Shown: piece by piece, positions 16,514 through 24,110 of the stretch
Layout: every line of letters starts with the position of its first letter
Numbering within the stretch: position 1 is the first letter of the stretch
Source: CAZYMF01 sp964648215
GTDB taxonomy: Bacteria > Desulfobacterota > Binatia > HRBIN30 > JACQVA1
Length of the DNA: 40,070 nucleotides
Assembly: GCA_964648215.1 (NCBI GenBank)
Contig: CAZYMF010000021.1
Coordinates: forward strand, 1 to 40,070
Direction of reading: 5' to 3'
Made by a program: the position numbers and the translations under genes
Notes under the pieces: model-generated
The model's input: the letters and a program-made list of their open reading frames with translations, nothing else
Told to the model about the DNA's origin: nothing
Databases searched by the model: none

Positions 16514-17532
16514 TGCGCGAGATCGTCGTCGGGGTGATCGGATGCGGCTATTGGGGACCCAATGTCCTGCGCAGCTTCGCCGCGGTGCCCGGCTGCCGCG
16601 TCAAGGTTGCCGCCGATCGCAAGCCGGGACGCCTGCGCTTCGTTGGCGAGCAGTTTCCCGCGGTCGCTCTGTCGCCGGACGCCGAAGTGATTCTAGAGGA
16701 TCCCGAGATCGACGTCGTCTGCGTCGTGACGCCGGTGTCGACGCACCATCCGCTGGCGCTGGCGGCCCTGCGCGCGGGCAAGCACGTGTTCATCGAGAAG
16801 CCTCTGGCGGCGAGCGCGGCGGAGGGGCAAGAGATCGTCCGGCTCGCCGCGCAACGGGGATTGGCGGTCGGCGTGGGTCACCTCTTCGAGTACCACCCGG
16901 CGGTGACGGCGGTGCGCCGGGCCATCGCCGACGGTGCCATCGGCGAGCTCGCCTACATGGATGCGGCGCGCATCAACCTCGGTCCACCGGCCTCCGAGGT
17001 CAACGTGCTCTGGGATCTGGCGCCGCACGACCTTTCGATTCTGATCGCCCTGGCCGGCTGTGCCCCCGAGGCGGTGTCGGCGTTCGCCGGCAGCTACGTG
17101 CGCGACGGCATGATCGACGCCGCTCACCTGCACCTCGCCTTTCCCGGCGGCCGAATGGGGCACATCCACGTCAGCTGGCTGTCGGCGCACAAGACGCGAC
17201 GCCTGTGGGTGATGGGAACGCGCGGGTCGATCCTCTATGACGACACGGCGGCGGACAAGGTGCGCATCTTCGACGAAGGCTTCGACAGCCGTATCGGCGC
17301 GAGCGACCACGACGCCCACACCTTGTTCTACCGGCCGGCGAAGGTGGAGGTGCCGGTGCTGGCAACGGACGAGCCGCTGCGACTGGAGTGCGAGGAGTTC
17401 GTCCGTGCGGTGCGCGCCGGTACCGCACCGCGCGCCGACGGAGCGAGCGGGCTGCGCGTGGTGCGCGTGCTGACCGCGGCGGGCCTGTCGCTGGCGCGAG
17501 GGTCGACGGCGGTGGCGCTGGCGGAGGTGTGA
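16513..17532 (+). CDS. Gfo/Idh/MocA family sugar-nucleotide dehydrogenase
   Basis: The 339-residue protein begins with the NAD-binding GVIGCGYWGPN, continues with VVTPVSTHHPLALAAL, and has HVFIEKPLAAS carrying the conserved catalytic Lys. The C-terminal half (VLWDLAPHDLSI, MGTRGSILYDD) is the usual alpha/beta dimer domain. Related enzymes such as WlbA/WbpB oxidise the 3-hydroxyl of a UDP-sugar acid to give the 3-keto substrate of a DegT aminotransferase. Such an aminotransferase and a matching N-acyltransferase lie just upstream, so this role is plausible here. ATG 16513 shares one base with the sugar transferase stop. It ends directly against the next start. Confidence 0.87.
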   Translation: MREIVVGVIGCGYWGPNVLRSFAAVPGCRVKVAADRKPGRLRFVGEQFPAVALSPDAEVILEDPEIDVVCVVTPVSTHHPLALAALRAGKHVFIEKPLAASAAEGQEIVRLAAQRGLAVGVGHLFEYHPAVTAVRRAIADGAIGELAYMDAARINLGPPASEVNVLWDLAPHDLSILIALAGCAPEAVSAFAGSYVRDGMIDAAHLHLAFPGGRMGHIHVSWLSAHKTRRLWVMGTRGSILYDDTAADKVRIFDEGFDSRIGASDHDAHTLFYRPAKVEVPVLATDEPLRLECEEFVRAVRAGTAPRADGASGLRVVRVLTAAGLSLARGSTAVALAEV

Positions 17533-18657
17533 ATGCGGGCGCTGGTCACCGGCGGGGCGGGCTTCATCGGCTCCCACATCGCCGATCGCCTGCTGGCAGA
17601 GGGGCTCGAGGTGCGCATCCTCGACAGCTTGCAGCCGCGCGTGCACCCGCTCGGCAAGCCTCGCCACGTGCCGGCCGCGGCCGAGTTCATACAGGGAGAC
17701 GTTCGCGACAAGGAGACGTTGCGGCGCGCGCTGCGCGGCGTCGACGTGGTCTACCACGAGGCCGCCTACCAGGACTACATGCCCGATTTCAGCACCTTCC
17801 TGTCGACCAACGCGGTCAGCACGGCGTTGATCCTGGAGATCCTGGTCGAGGAAGGCTGGCCGCTGCGCAAGCTGATCGTGGCCTCGTCGCAGGCGGTGTA
17901 CGGCGAGGGGCGCTACCGCTGTGCGCGGCACGGCGAGTTTCAGCCCCTCGGGCGGGACCCGAAAAGGCTTGACGCCGGCTGTTGGGAGGTGGTCTGTCCT
18001 CGTTGTGGCGAGACGGCGGAGGCCCTGCTCCTCGAGGAGAGCCACCACAACCCGTGCAATGCCTACGCCGTCTCGAAGCTGGCCGAGGAGCTCGCCGCGA
18101 TTCGCCTCGGCCAGCTGTACGGAGTTCCGACGGTGGCGTTGCGCTACTCGATCACGCAGGGGCCGCGGCAGTCGCTGTTCAACAGCTACTCGGGGATCTG
18201 CCGCATCTTCTGCTCGCGCCTCCTCCATGGGCAGCCGCCGGTGCTCTTCGAGGACGGGCAGCAGCGGCGCGACTACGTCCACATCGCCGACGTGGTCGAG
18301 GCCAACTGGCTGGTGCTGAACGATGCGCGGGCGGACTTCCTCGCCTTCAACGTCGGCAGCGGCGGGGCGACGACGGTGCTCGAGTACGCCCAGGCGTTGA
18401 TCCGTAAGCTCGGCCGGGACGTCGAGCCGGAGGTGCCGGGCGAGTATCGGCTGGGGGACAACCGCCACAGCGTGTCGAGCATCGCGGCACTCTCGGCGCT
18501 CGGCTGGCGGCCACGACGCACGCTCGACGACATTTTCGGTGACTATCTCGCCTGGGTGAGCGAGCAGGGTGAGATCGGGGCCTACTTTGCGGAAGCCGAT
18601 CGGCAGATGCGGGCTCACGGCGTGGTGCGCCGGGCGGCCGTGGGGGCGCCGGGATGA
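17533..18657 (+). CDS. NAD-dependent epimerase/dehydratase with an inserted zinc ribbon
   Basis: The 374-residue extended SDR starts MRALVTGGAGFIGSH. It has ASSQAVYGEG (Ser118/Ser119) and NAYAVSKLAEE (Tyr178, Lys182), so the catalytic triad is complete, and later RYSITQGPRQS and RDYVHIADVV. Between the Ser and Tyr motifs lies an insertion of about 45 residues with C130-x2-H133 and C155-x2-C158, the spacing of a small zinc ribbon. I recall similar Cys-containing insertions in some bacterial dTDP-L-rhamnose 4-epimerases, but cannot confirm the substrate. It is probably a sugar-nucleotide epimerase supplying the polymer. It abuts the dehydrogenase and overlaps the next gene (ATGA). Confidence 0.87.
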   Translation: MRALVTGGAGFIGSHIADRLLAEGLEVRILDSLQPRVHPLGKPRHVPAAAEFIQGDVRDKETLRRALRGVDVVYHEAAYQDYMPDFSTFLSTNAVSTALILEILVEEGWPLRKLIVASSQAVYGEGRYRCARHGEFQPLGRDPKRLDAGCWEVVCPRCGETAEALLLEESHHNPCNAYAVSKLAEELAAIRLGQLYGVPTVALRYSITQGPRQSLFNSYSGICRIFCSRLLHGQPPVLFEDGQQRRDYVHIADVVEANWLVLNDARADFLAFNVGSGGATTVLEYAQALIRKLGRDVEPEVPGEYRLGDNRHSVSSIAALSALGWRPRRTLDDIFGDYLAWVSEQGEIGAYFAEADRQMRAHGVVRRAAVGAPG

Positions 18658-20096
18658 ACGACCGCGCCCGCGAGTGGCGACAGGCGCTGTTCGTCGGCGC
18701 CCTGGTGCTCGGCGACGTCGTCGACATCTTCGCCTGCTTCGTCACCGCCTACTGGCTGCGCTACCGGGCCCCCGGCATCGGTGAGATCGGCGCCGGACCA
18801 GGCATTCTCGCCTATGCCCAGGCGGTGCTGCTGGTGAGCGGGATGTGGCTGGCGATTTTCGCCTACTTCGGCCTCTACGAGCTGCGCCGCGGCTGGCGCA
18901 TCAGCGACCTGCTGTTCACCGGCCTGACCGCGGTCAGTCTCGGCATGATCTTCTTTGTCGCGCTGTCGTACCTACTGAAATGGTTCTTCTACTCGCGCCT
19001 GCTGCTCGGCTATCTCTGGCTCACCAACATCGTCGCCGTGGTGCTGGTGCGGCTCGTCATGAAACGGGTGCTCATGTGGGCGTACCGGCGGGGCATCGGC
19101 GTGCGCCGGATGGTGGTGGTGGGCGACACCGAGGCCGCGGCCAGCCTGGTGAAGACGGTCTCGCTGCATCCCGAGCTAGGGTACCGTGTCGTCGGTGCGT
19201 TGCGGCAGGAAACGGCCGAAGGTGGTCGCCCGGGCGGCGATTGCCTGGGGTTGCGCGATACGCTGGCGCTGCTCGAACGCGAGCACGTGCGCGACGTCGT
19301 TTTGACCGTGCCCGTGGGGCGGAACGAGGAGATCCGGGAGTTCATCACCGCCTGCCAGACCGGCGGGATCGAGGTGCGACTGGTGCCCGATCTCTACGAG
19401 CTCTATTCGACCACGATGCACCTCGACGGCATCGAGGGCATTCCCCTGCTGGCCTTCCGCCAGGCGTCGCTGCGGGGTTGGGAGCGCGGCGCGAAGAGAG
19501 TGCTGGAGGTTGCCACCGCGGCGGTTTTTCTGGCCCTCTCCTGCCCGCTGTGGCTGACCCTGGCCGCGCGGCGGCGCCGGCGCGGGCAGACGGTGCTGGA
19601 ATGGCACCGGCGGATCGGGCGCATGGGGCGGCCATTCCTGATGGTGCGCTTTGCCGCTGCGCCCGCGGCGGCCGGAGCGGGGTGGCTCGAACGGTACAGT
19701 GTGAGCGAGCTGCCGCAGCTGATCAACGTGCTGCGCGGCGAGATGAGCCTGGTCGGGCCGCGTCCGGAAGGACCCGAGCGCGCCGCGCGCTACAGTGCCT
19801 GGCATCGGCGGCGTTTGCTCGTTCCCCCCGGTATCACCGGCCTGGCGCAGGTCAACGGCCTGCGTGGCTTCGATTCCACCGACGAGAAGACACGCTTCGA
19901 CCTGCAGTACATCGAGCGGCAGTCCCTGCTCTTCGATCTGAAGATCCTGCTGCAGACGGTGTGGACGCTGGCGCAGCGCGGGCGGGGAAATCGGGCGGCA
20001 CCGCTGGCCGGCTCCGAGCCCTCGCCCGCGGCGCGAACCTCCGAGGGGCGGGTGGAAGTGCCGCGGCGACCGACCACGGGCAGTGAGCCATGCTGA
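18654..20096 (+). CDS. Polyprenyl glycosylphosphotransferase-like membrane protein with degraded active site
   Basis: The 480-residue protein has four or five N-terminal membrane segments (to about residue 145), a Rossmann-like domain starting RRMVVVGDTEAAA, a re-entrant hydrophobic segment (VFLALSCPLWLTLA) and a sugar transferase domain. Its second half is well conserved: LPQLINVLRGEMSLVGPRPE, PPGITGLAQVNG and LQYIERQSLLFDLKI. The usual KFRTM is replaced by VRFAAAP, and the Asp-x-Arg-x-Thr stretch is missing. The catalytic Asp of the LDELPQ motif is Ser351 (SVSELPQL, AGC codon at 19704); Glu352 remains. It probably has no phosphoglycosyl transferase activity, or an altered one. An intact enzyme lies three genes upstream. 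It may serve as a membrane scaffold or regulator. Confidence 0.82.
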   Translation: MNDRAREWRQALFVGALVLGDVVDIFACFVTAYWLRYRAPGIGEIGAGPGILAYAQAVLLVSGMWLAIFAYFGLYELRRGWRISDLLFTGLTAVSLGMIFFVALSYLLKWFFYSRLLLGYLWLTNIVAVVLVRLVMKRVLMWAYRRGIGVRRMVVVGDTEAAASLVKTVSLHPELGYRVVGALRQETAEGGRPGGDCLGLRDTLALLEREHVRDVVLTVPVGRNEEIREFITACQTGGIEVRLVPDLYELYSTTMHLDGIEGIPLLAFRQASLRGWERGAKRVLEVATAAVFLALSCPLWLTLAARRRRRGQTVLEWHRRIGRMGRPFLMVRFAAAPAAAGAGWLERYSVSELPQLINVLRGEMSLVGPRPEGPERAARYSAWHRRRLLVPPGITGLAQVNGLRGFDSTDEKTRFDLQYIERQSLLFDLKILLQTVWTLAQRGRGNRAAPLAGSEPSPAARTSEGRVEVPRRPTTGSEPC

Positions 20097-21172
20097 TCGT
20101 CCGGACGCCCGTGCGGGTGAGCTTCGCCGGCGGCGGCACCGATCTGCCCGCCTATTACCTGCAGCACGACGGCCTAGTCATCAGCACGACGATCAACAAG
20201 TATTTCTACACCATCCTCACCGAGCGCGACGACGACAATGTCCAGGTGATCTCGGCGGACCTGCAGACGATGACCAACGTGGCGCGACTGGACGAGCTGC
20301 CGGTCGGTCACGGTGAGCTCGACATTCCGCTGCAGGTGTTGCGGCAGTTTCGCACGCCGCGGGGGTTGAACCTGTTCCTGGCCTCCGAGGTGCCGCCGGG
20401 AACGGGATTGGGATCGTCCGCCTCCGTGTGCGTCAACGTCATCAAGGCCCTCAGCACTCATCTCGGCTCGTCTCTGAGCCGGACCGAGCTGGCCGAGCGC
20501 GCCTTTCACATTGCCAGCGAGGTTCTGGGCAAGCCGGTGGGGAAGCAGGACGAGTACGCGGCGGCGTTCGGGGGGTTGAACCTGTTCCGCTTTACCCGAA
20601 CGGGGGTACAGGTCGAGCCCGTCCGGCTCGACAGTGACACCCTGCGGGCGTTCGAGCAGCGCCTGCTGCTATTCTTCACCGGTAGCGCCCGCAACTCCGA
20701 GGCCATCTTGCGCGAGATGGACGACGCCATGCGGGGCTCGGCCGCCAGCATGGGAACACCCGACGGCTTGCGCCAGGTCGCCGAGGAGTTCCACGACAAC
20801 TTGCTGCGCGGTCACCTCGACGACTGCGGCCGCCTGCTCCACGAGGAGTGGCAGGTGAAGAAGCGCTGGTCGCCGCGAATTTCCTCGCCGCAGATCGACC
20901 GGCTCTACGAGACGGCCCGGGCCGCCGGCGCCATGGGAGGTAAGATCACCGGAGCCGGTGGCGGGGGTTTCTTGCTTCTCGATTGCCCCGTCGATCGCCA
21001 GGCGCCGCTGCGGGAAGCCCTGTTGGCGGCCGGGGCGCGCGAGATGTCGTTTGCCTTCGATGATCAGGGGGCCAAAGTCGTCTACAATGACCCGTTCTTC
21101 GATGCCAGCGGCCGGGGCGGCAGCCTCTGGCGCTTCGTGCGGCTGGCGGGCGATGGCCTCGAGGCGGTCTGA
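20090..21172 (+). CDS. GHMP-family sugar kinase (HddA-like)
   Basis: The 360-residue protein starts MLIVRTPVRVSFAGGGTDLPAYY and has the ATP-binding motif EVPPGTGLGSSASVCV. The third motif, MGGKITGAGGGGFLLL, is also intact. This set and the 'RxSFxGGGTD' start are typical of the D-glycero-D-manno-heptose 7-phosphate kinase and related anomeric sugar kinases. It probably makes a sugar 1-phosphate for nucleotide-sugar synthesis. The partner phosphatase or nucleotidyltransferase is not visible here, so the sugar is uncertain. It overlaps the preceding gene by 7 bases and is the last gene of the polysaccharide cluster before a 137-base gap. Confidence 0.87.
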   Translation: MLIVRTPVRVSFAGGGTDLPAYYLQHDGLVISTTINKYFYTILTERDDDNVQVISADLQTMTNVARLDELPVGHGELDIPLQVLRQFRTPRGLNLFLASEVPPGTGLGSSASVCVNVIKALSTHLGSSLSRTELAERAFHIASEVLGKPVGKQDEYAAAFGGLNLFRFTRTGVQVEPVRLDSDTLRAFEQRLLLFFTGSARNSEAILREMDDAMRGSAASMGTPDGLRQVAEEFHDNLLRGHLDDCGRLLHEEWQVKKRWSPRISSPQIDRLYETARAAGAMGGKITGAGGGGFLLLDCPVDRQAPLREALLAAGAREMSFAFDDQGAKVVYNDPFFDASGRGGSLWRFVRLAGDGLEAV

Positions 21173-21198
21173 AACGTTCATTTTTGTCTTTTTAGGCT

Positions 21199-21227
21199 TT
21201 GCAATTTGCCCGCGCTTTCAGTAGGTT
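21199..21227 (+). promoter_or_regulatory. Candidate promoter for the secreted paralogue array
   Basis: TTGCAA (21199-21204) and TAGGTT (21222-21227) are separated by exactly 17 bases in the AT-richer gap after the kinase gene. Transcription would start near 21234, giving a leader of about 76 bases with AAAGGAG just before the ATG at 21310. Neither hexamer is close to the full consensus. The shape recurs at other gene starts in this window. Confidence 0.35.
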
Positions 21228-21309
21228 GTGGCGCGCTCTCACCAGGGGGTGTTGGCGGCTGACCTGAGTGTGCGGTCCTGGCGGTCGATCGACGGGAAAG
21301 GAGTGGTCA

Positions 21310-22524
21310 ATGCGTAGGTGGAAGGGAAGCACGGTTCTCTTGGGCGCATGCGGGCTTACTGCGATCCTCGGACTGCTGGCCGGCGGTGCTCGCGCCGACG
21401 TGGTGACGGAGAAGGGCGCTTCGATCCTGGTCTTTCCCAAGGTCATTGCCAACGGCGATTTCGACACCGTCATTCAGATCTCGAACATCGCCAACAACCT
21501 GGTCCACGCCCGCTGCTTCTATGTCGATGCACAGCTTCCTCCTGGCTGCGATACCCAGAACGACACCGTGGGCTGCACCCCGCTGTGGAGCGAGACCGAC
21601 TTCGAGATCTGGCTGACCAAGCAGCAGCCGACGCACTGGCGGGTTTCCCACGGCCGGCCGGTCGATCCTACCGACAACTATGCGTTCAATGTCACCTTTG
21701 GAGCGTTCAATCAGCTGGCGGGACCGGCCCACGTAATGGTGCCGTTCGACGGCGCCGGCCTCGATCCCGGCGCGATTCCGCCCACTCCGGAAGGCTTCAC
21801 CGGCGAGCTCAAGTGCGTCCAGGTGATGGCGGACGGCACGCCGATCGGCGCCAACAGCCTCAAGGGCGAGGCGACGCTGGTCACCATCGCCGGTCCCGAC
21901 ACGGGTGACGTGAGCAAGTACAACGCCATCGGTATCCAGGGTACCGAGGCGGCGGCCGCGACCTGCGGCGATCCGACGCAGGACTGTTTCCTGCAGCTCA
22001 ACAATCCTCGCGGCACGACCGACGGCGAGTACAACGCCTGTCCGGCCACCCTGGTGCTCAACCACCTCGCCGACGGTGCCAGCGACCCGGTTACGGGCGG
22101 GCCGACTTCGACGCAGTTGACGCTGGTGCCATGCTCGGAGAACTTCCAGACGCAGACGCCGAGCAGCGTCGTCGTGCAGTTCCTGGTCTACAACGAGTTC
22201 GAGAATCGATTCTCGACGAGCACGACGGTCACCTGCTGGGCGAACATCTACCTCACTGACATCGACAGCCCGAACAATCCGGACCTCTCGGTCTTCTCGT
22301 CGAACATCCTCGGCACCACGGTGGCGCAGACGCGGATGAATCCAGCCGATCCGACCGACGGCACCTTCAACGGGGCCGTGATCGGCGTGGCTGAGACCTA
22401 TCGCAACGGCTCAAGCGGTCCCTACGTGGCCAGGACCGCGCAGGCGCTCCACACCGAGGGGGACCGTTTCACGGGGACCAATGGCGGCGCTTTCGACCAA
22501 ATTGTCCTGCCTCGGCTGTTCTAG
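21310..22524 (+). CDS. Secreted Cys-containing protein of unrecognised family, paralogue 1
   Basis: I do not recognise this family. The 404-residue product has a signal peptide of 29 residues (Lys/Arg start, hydrophobic core, cut after GARA). The mature protein is rich in beta-prone segments and has nine Cys. Motifs shared with its two neighbours are ASILVFPKV, TVIQISNI, ARCF, a W-E-x-DF-x-I/F-x-LT segment, FTGELKCVQV, YNAIGIQ, LTLVPCSENF and a FLVYNEFENRFSTS block. There is no C-terminal membrane anchor or PEP-CTERM signal; it ends FDQIVLPRLF. The ATG at 21310 is supported by AAAGGAG upstream, better than the in-frame ATG at 21268. A periplasmic, surface or released protein is likely. A link to the polysaccharide genes is suggested only by position. 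Confidence 0.88.
   Translation: MRRWKGSTVLLGACGLTAILGLLAGGARADVVTEKGASILVFPKVIANGDFDTVIQISNIANNLVHARCFYVDAQLPPGCDTQNDTVGCTPLWSETDFEIWLTKQQPTHWRVSHGRPVDPTDNYAFNVTFGAFNQLAGPAHVMVPFDGAGLDPGAIPPTPEGFTGELKCVQVMADGTPIGANSLKGEATLVTIAGPDTGDVSKYNAIGIQGTEAAAATCGDPTQDCFLQLNNPRGTTDGEYNACPATLVLNHLADGASDPVTGGPTSTQLTLVPCSENFQTQTPSSVVVQFLVYNEFENRFSTSTTVTCWANIYLTDIDSPNNPDLSVFSSNILGTTVAQTRMNPADPTDGTFNGAVIGVAETYRNGSSGPYVARTAQALHTEGDRFTGTNGGAFDQIVLPRLF
22177..22281 (+). repeat. 105-base block identical to 23698-23802
   Basis: This stretch of paralogue 1, coding from QFLVYNEFENRF to about DSPNNP, is identical base for base with 23698-23802 in paralogue 2. Third codon positions are included. The flanks differ at several silent sites. 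This indicates recent duplication or gene conversion. Confidence 0.85.
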
Positions 22525-22703
22525 GGTCCCTCAGGGAGGCCGCGTGGGTAGTTATTTTGACGGTGACTTTTGCTTCGCTTGCGGCATGATGGTAAAGGAA
22601 GTCGCCTGTAAGCGGCGTTTTGGGTCCTGGGAACAAGGAGGGGACGGGGTGAAATCGGAGAGCGGACTGTCTCTGAATTCGTGCCATGCGGCGTGAAAAT
22701 CTT

Positions 22704-22722
22704 GGCGGCGAGGGTCGCCGCC
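22704..22722 (+). other. Perfect hairpin, 8-base stem
   Basis: GGCGGCGA, loop GGG, TCGCCGCC forms a GC-rich hairpin between paralogues 1 and 2, about 20 bases before a TTGACA box. No T-tract follows, so it is not a classic intrinsic terminator. It might stabilise the upstream transcript or form part of a repeat. Confidence 0.4.
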
Positions 22723-22744
22723 TCGTGAGAACATCAGATATACC

Positions 22745-22774
22745 TTGACAATGTGCTTGGTTTTTGAGTATGTA
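22745..22774 (+). promoter_or_regulatory. Candidate promoter for paralogue 2
   Basis: A perfect -35 hexamer TTGACA (22745-22750) is followed after 18 bases by TATGTA (22769-22774). The surroundings are AT-rich compared with the rest of the window. The predicted leader is about 95 bases. The -10 match is only partial. Confidence 0.4.
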
Positions 22775-22875
22775 CGGGACCGCTTTCGCCGGGCTCTCGG
22801 GGGGCGCTTCGGTGGAGCACCAACGAGCGCGAGGAGTGTGGCATGAGTCTCGGTCGACTGGAAAGGAGGAGGGCA

Positions 22876-24042
22876 ATGCGTACGGTGAAGTGGAATGCGT
22901 TTCTCTCGGGCCTCTGCGGCTTCGCAGTGGCGCTGGGAGTGCTGGCGGCCAGCGCTCATGCTGACGTCGTGACGGAGAAGGGGGCGTCCATCTTGGTCTT
23001 CCCCAAGGTGATCGCCAGCAGCGCCCAAGGCGTCGATACCGTCATTCAGATCACGAACATCGCCAACAACATGGTCCACGCTCGTTGCTTCTACGTCGAT
23101 GCCCAGCTTCCTGAGGGCTGCACCATCCAGAACGACACGGTGGGTTGCACTCCGCTCTGGAGCGAGACCGACTTCGAGATCTGGCTGACCAGGCAGCAGC
23201 CGACGCACTGGCTGGTCTCCGCCGGCCGTCCGGTCGATCCGACCGACAGCTTTCAGCAGCCTCCGACGAACGGAGCCGGTCTCGATCCGGGTTCCGTTCC
23301 GCCCACGCCGCAAGGTTTCACCGGCGAGCTCAAGTGCGTCCAGGTGATGGCCGACGGCACGCCGATCGGCGCCAACAGCCTCAAGGGCGAGGCGACTCTG
23401 GTTACCGTCAGCGGTGCCAACACGGGCGACGTGAGCAAGTATAACGCCATCGGTATCCAAGGTACTGAGGCGGCGGCCGCGACCTGCGGTGATCCGACCC
23501 AGGACTGTTTCCTGCAGCTCAACAACCCCCGCGGTACGACCGACGGCGAGTACAACGCCTGCCCAGCGACCCTGGTGCTCAACCACCTTGCCGTCGGTGC
23601 CGACGATCCGATTACGCAGCAGCCGGCTAACACTCAGCTGACGCTGGTGCCGTGCTCGGAGAACTTCCAGACCCAGACGCCGAGCAGCGTCGTCGTTCAG
23701 TTCCTGGTCTACAACGAGTTCGAGAATCGATTCTCGACGAGCACGACGGTCACCTGCTGGGCGAACATCTACCTCACTGACATCGACAGCCCGAACAATC
23801 CGAACCTTTCGGTCTTCTCATCGAACATCCTCGGTAGCACGGTGGCGCAGACCCGCATGAATCCGGCCGATCCGACCGATGGCACCTTCAACGGAGCCGT
23901 GATTGGTGTCGCCGAGACGTATCGCGCGGGTGGGGCCGGTTACGCGGCCAGGACCGCGCAGGCGATTCACACCGAGGGGGATCGTTTCACGGGGACGGAC
24001 GGCGGCGCCTTCGATCAAATCGTGCTGCCGCGTCTGTTCTAG
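22876..24042 (+). CDS. Secreted Cys-containing protein of unrecognised family, paralogue 2
   Basis: The 388-residue protein is a close copy of paralogue 1 with the same 29-residue signal peptide layout (cut after SAHA) and nine mature Cys. Compared with paralogue 1 it lacks about 17 residues after VDPTD, where SFQQPPTN replaces a longer hydrophobic segment. It ends with the same FDQIVLPRLF. Start ATG 22876 has the strong ribosome binding site AAAGGAGGAGGG. An in-frame ATG at 22843 lies upstream of that site and is unlikely. Large parts are nearly identical to paralogue 1 at the DNA level. Function is unknown. The two copies may be alternative versions of one surface or periplasmic component. 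Confidence 0.88.
   Translation: MRTVKWNAFLSGLCGFAVALGVLAASAHADVVTEKGASILVFPKVIASSAQGVDTVIQITNIANNMVHARCFYVDAQLPEGCTIQNDTVGCTPLWSETDFEIWLTRQQPTHWLVSAGRPVDPTDSFQQPPTNGAGLDPGSVPPTPQGFTGELKCVQVMADGTPIGANSLKGEATLVTVSGANTGDVSKYNAIGIQGTEAAAATCGDPTQDCFLQLNNPRGTTDGEYNACPATLVLNHLAVGADDPITQQPANTQLTLVPCSENFQTQTPSSVVVQFLVYNEFENRFSTSTTVTCWANIYLTDIDSPNNPNLSVFSSNILGSTVAQTRMNPADPTDGTFNGAVIGVAETYRAGGAGYAARTAQAIHTEGDRFTGTDGGAFDQIVLPRLF
23698..23802 (+). repeat. 105-base block identical to 22177-22281
   Basis: This is the second copy of the identical block, lying 1521 bases downstream of the first and inside paralogue 2. It codes for the conserved NEFENRFSTS region. Confidence 0.85.
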
Positions 24043-24110
24043 CGATGGCGTCTCGGAGCGGAGAAAAGGCAATGGCTGGGTTCTCCATTACAGCTGAAAG
24101 GAGAAGGGCA

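Larger units (their letters stand above)
22525..22875 (+). other. 351-base intergenic region with hairpin, palindrome-like remnant and promoter
   Basis: This is the only gene-free stretch above 300 bases. It starts with a short TCCCTcAGGGA inverted repeat just after the stop. Around 22640-22680 lies a segment containing ATCGGAGAGCGGACTGTCTC, which looks to me like a degenerate copy of the GGGGACAGTCC-type repeats left by REP-associated transposases; this is uncertain. A perfect 8-base-stem hairpin (22704-22722) and a promoter-like pair (22745-22774) follow. A minus-strand open frame of 135 codons spans it, but its composition is not convincing as a protein. Confidence 0.5.

Noticed and set aside
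16693..18618. A 641-codon minus-strand open frame
   Set aside because: It mirrors the dehydrogenase and epimerase genes, is rich in Arg, His and Gln as expected of an antisense GC shadow, and has no domain motif.
22469..22876. A 135-codon minus-strand frame covering the intergenic region between paralogues 1 and 2
   Set aside because: It has no recognisable motif or convincing start, and it runs into the end of paralogue 1. It is kept only as a remote possibility.
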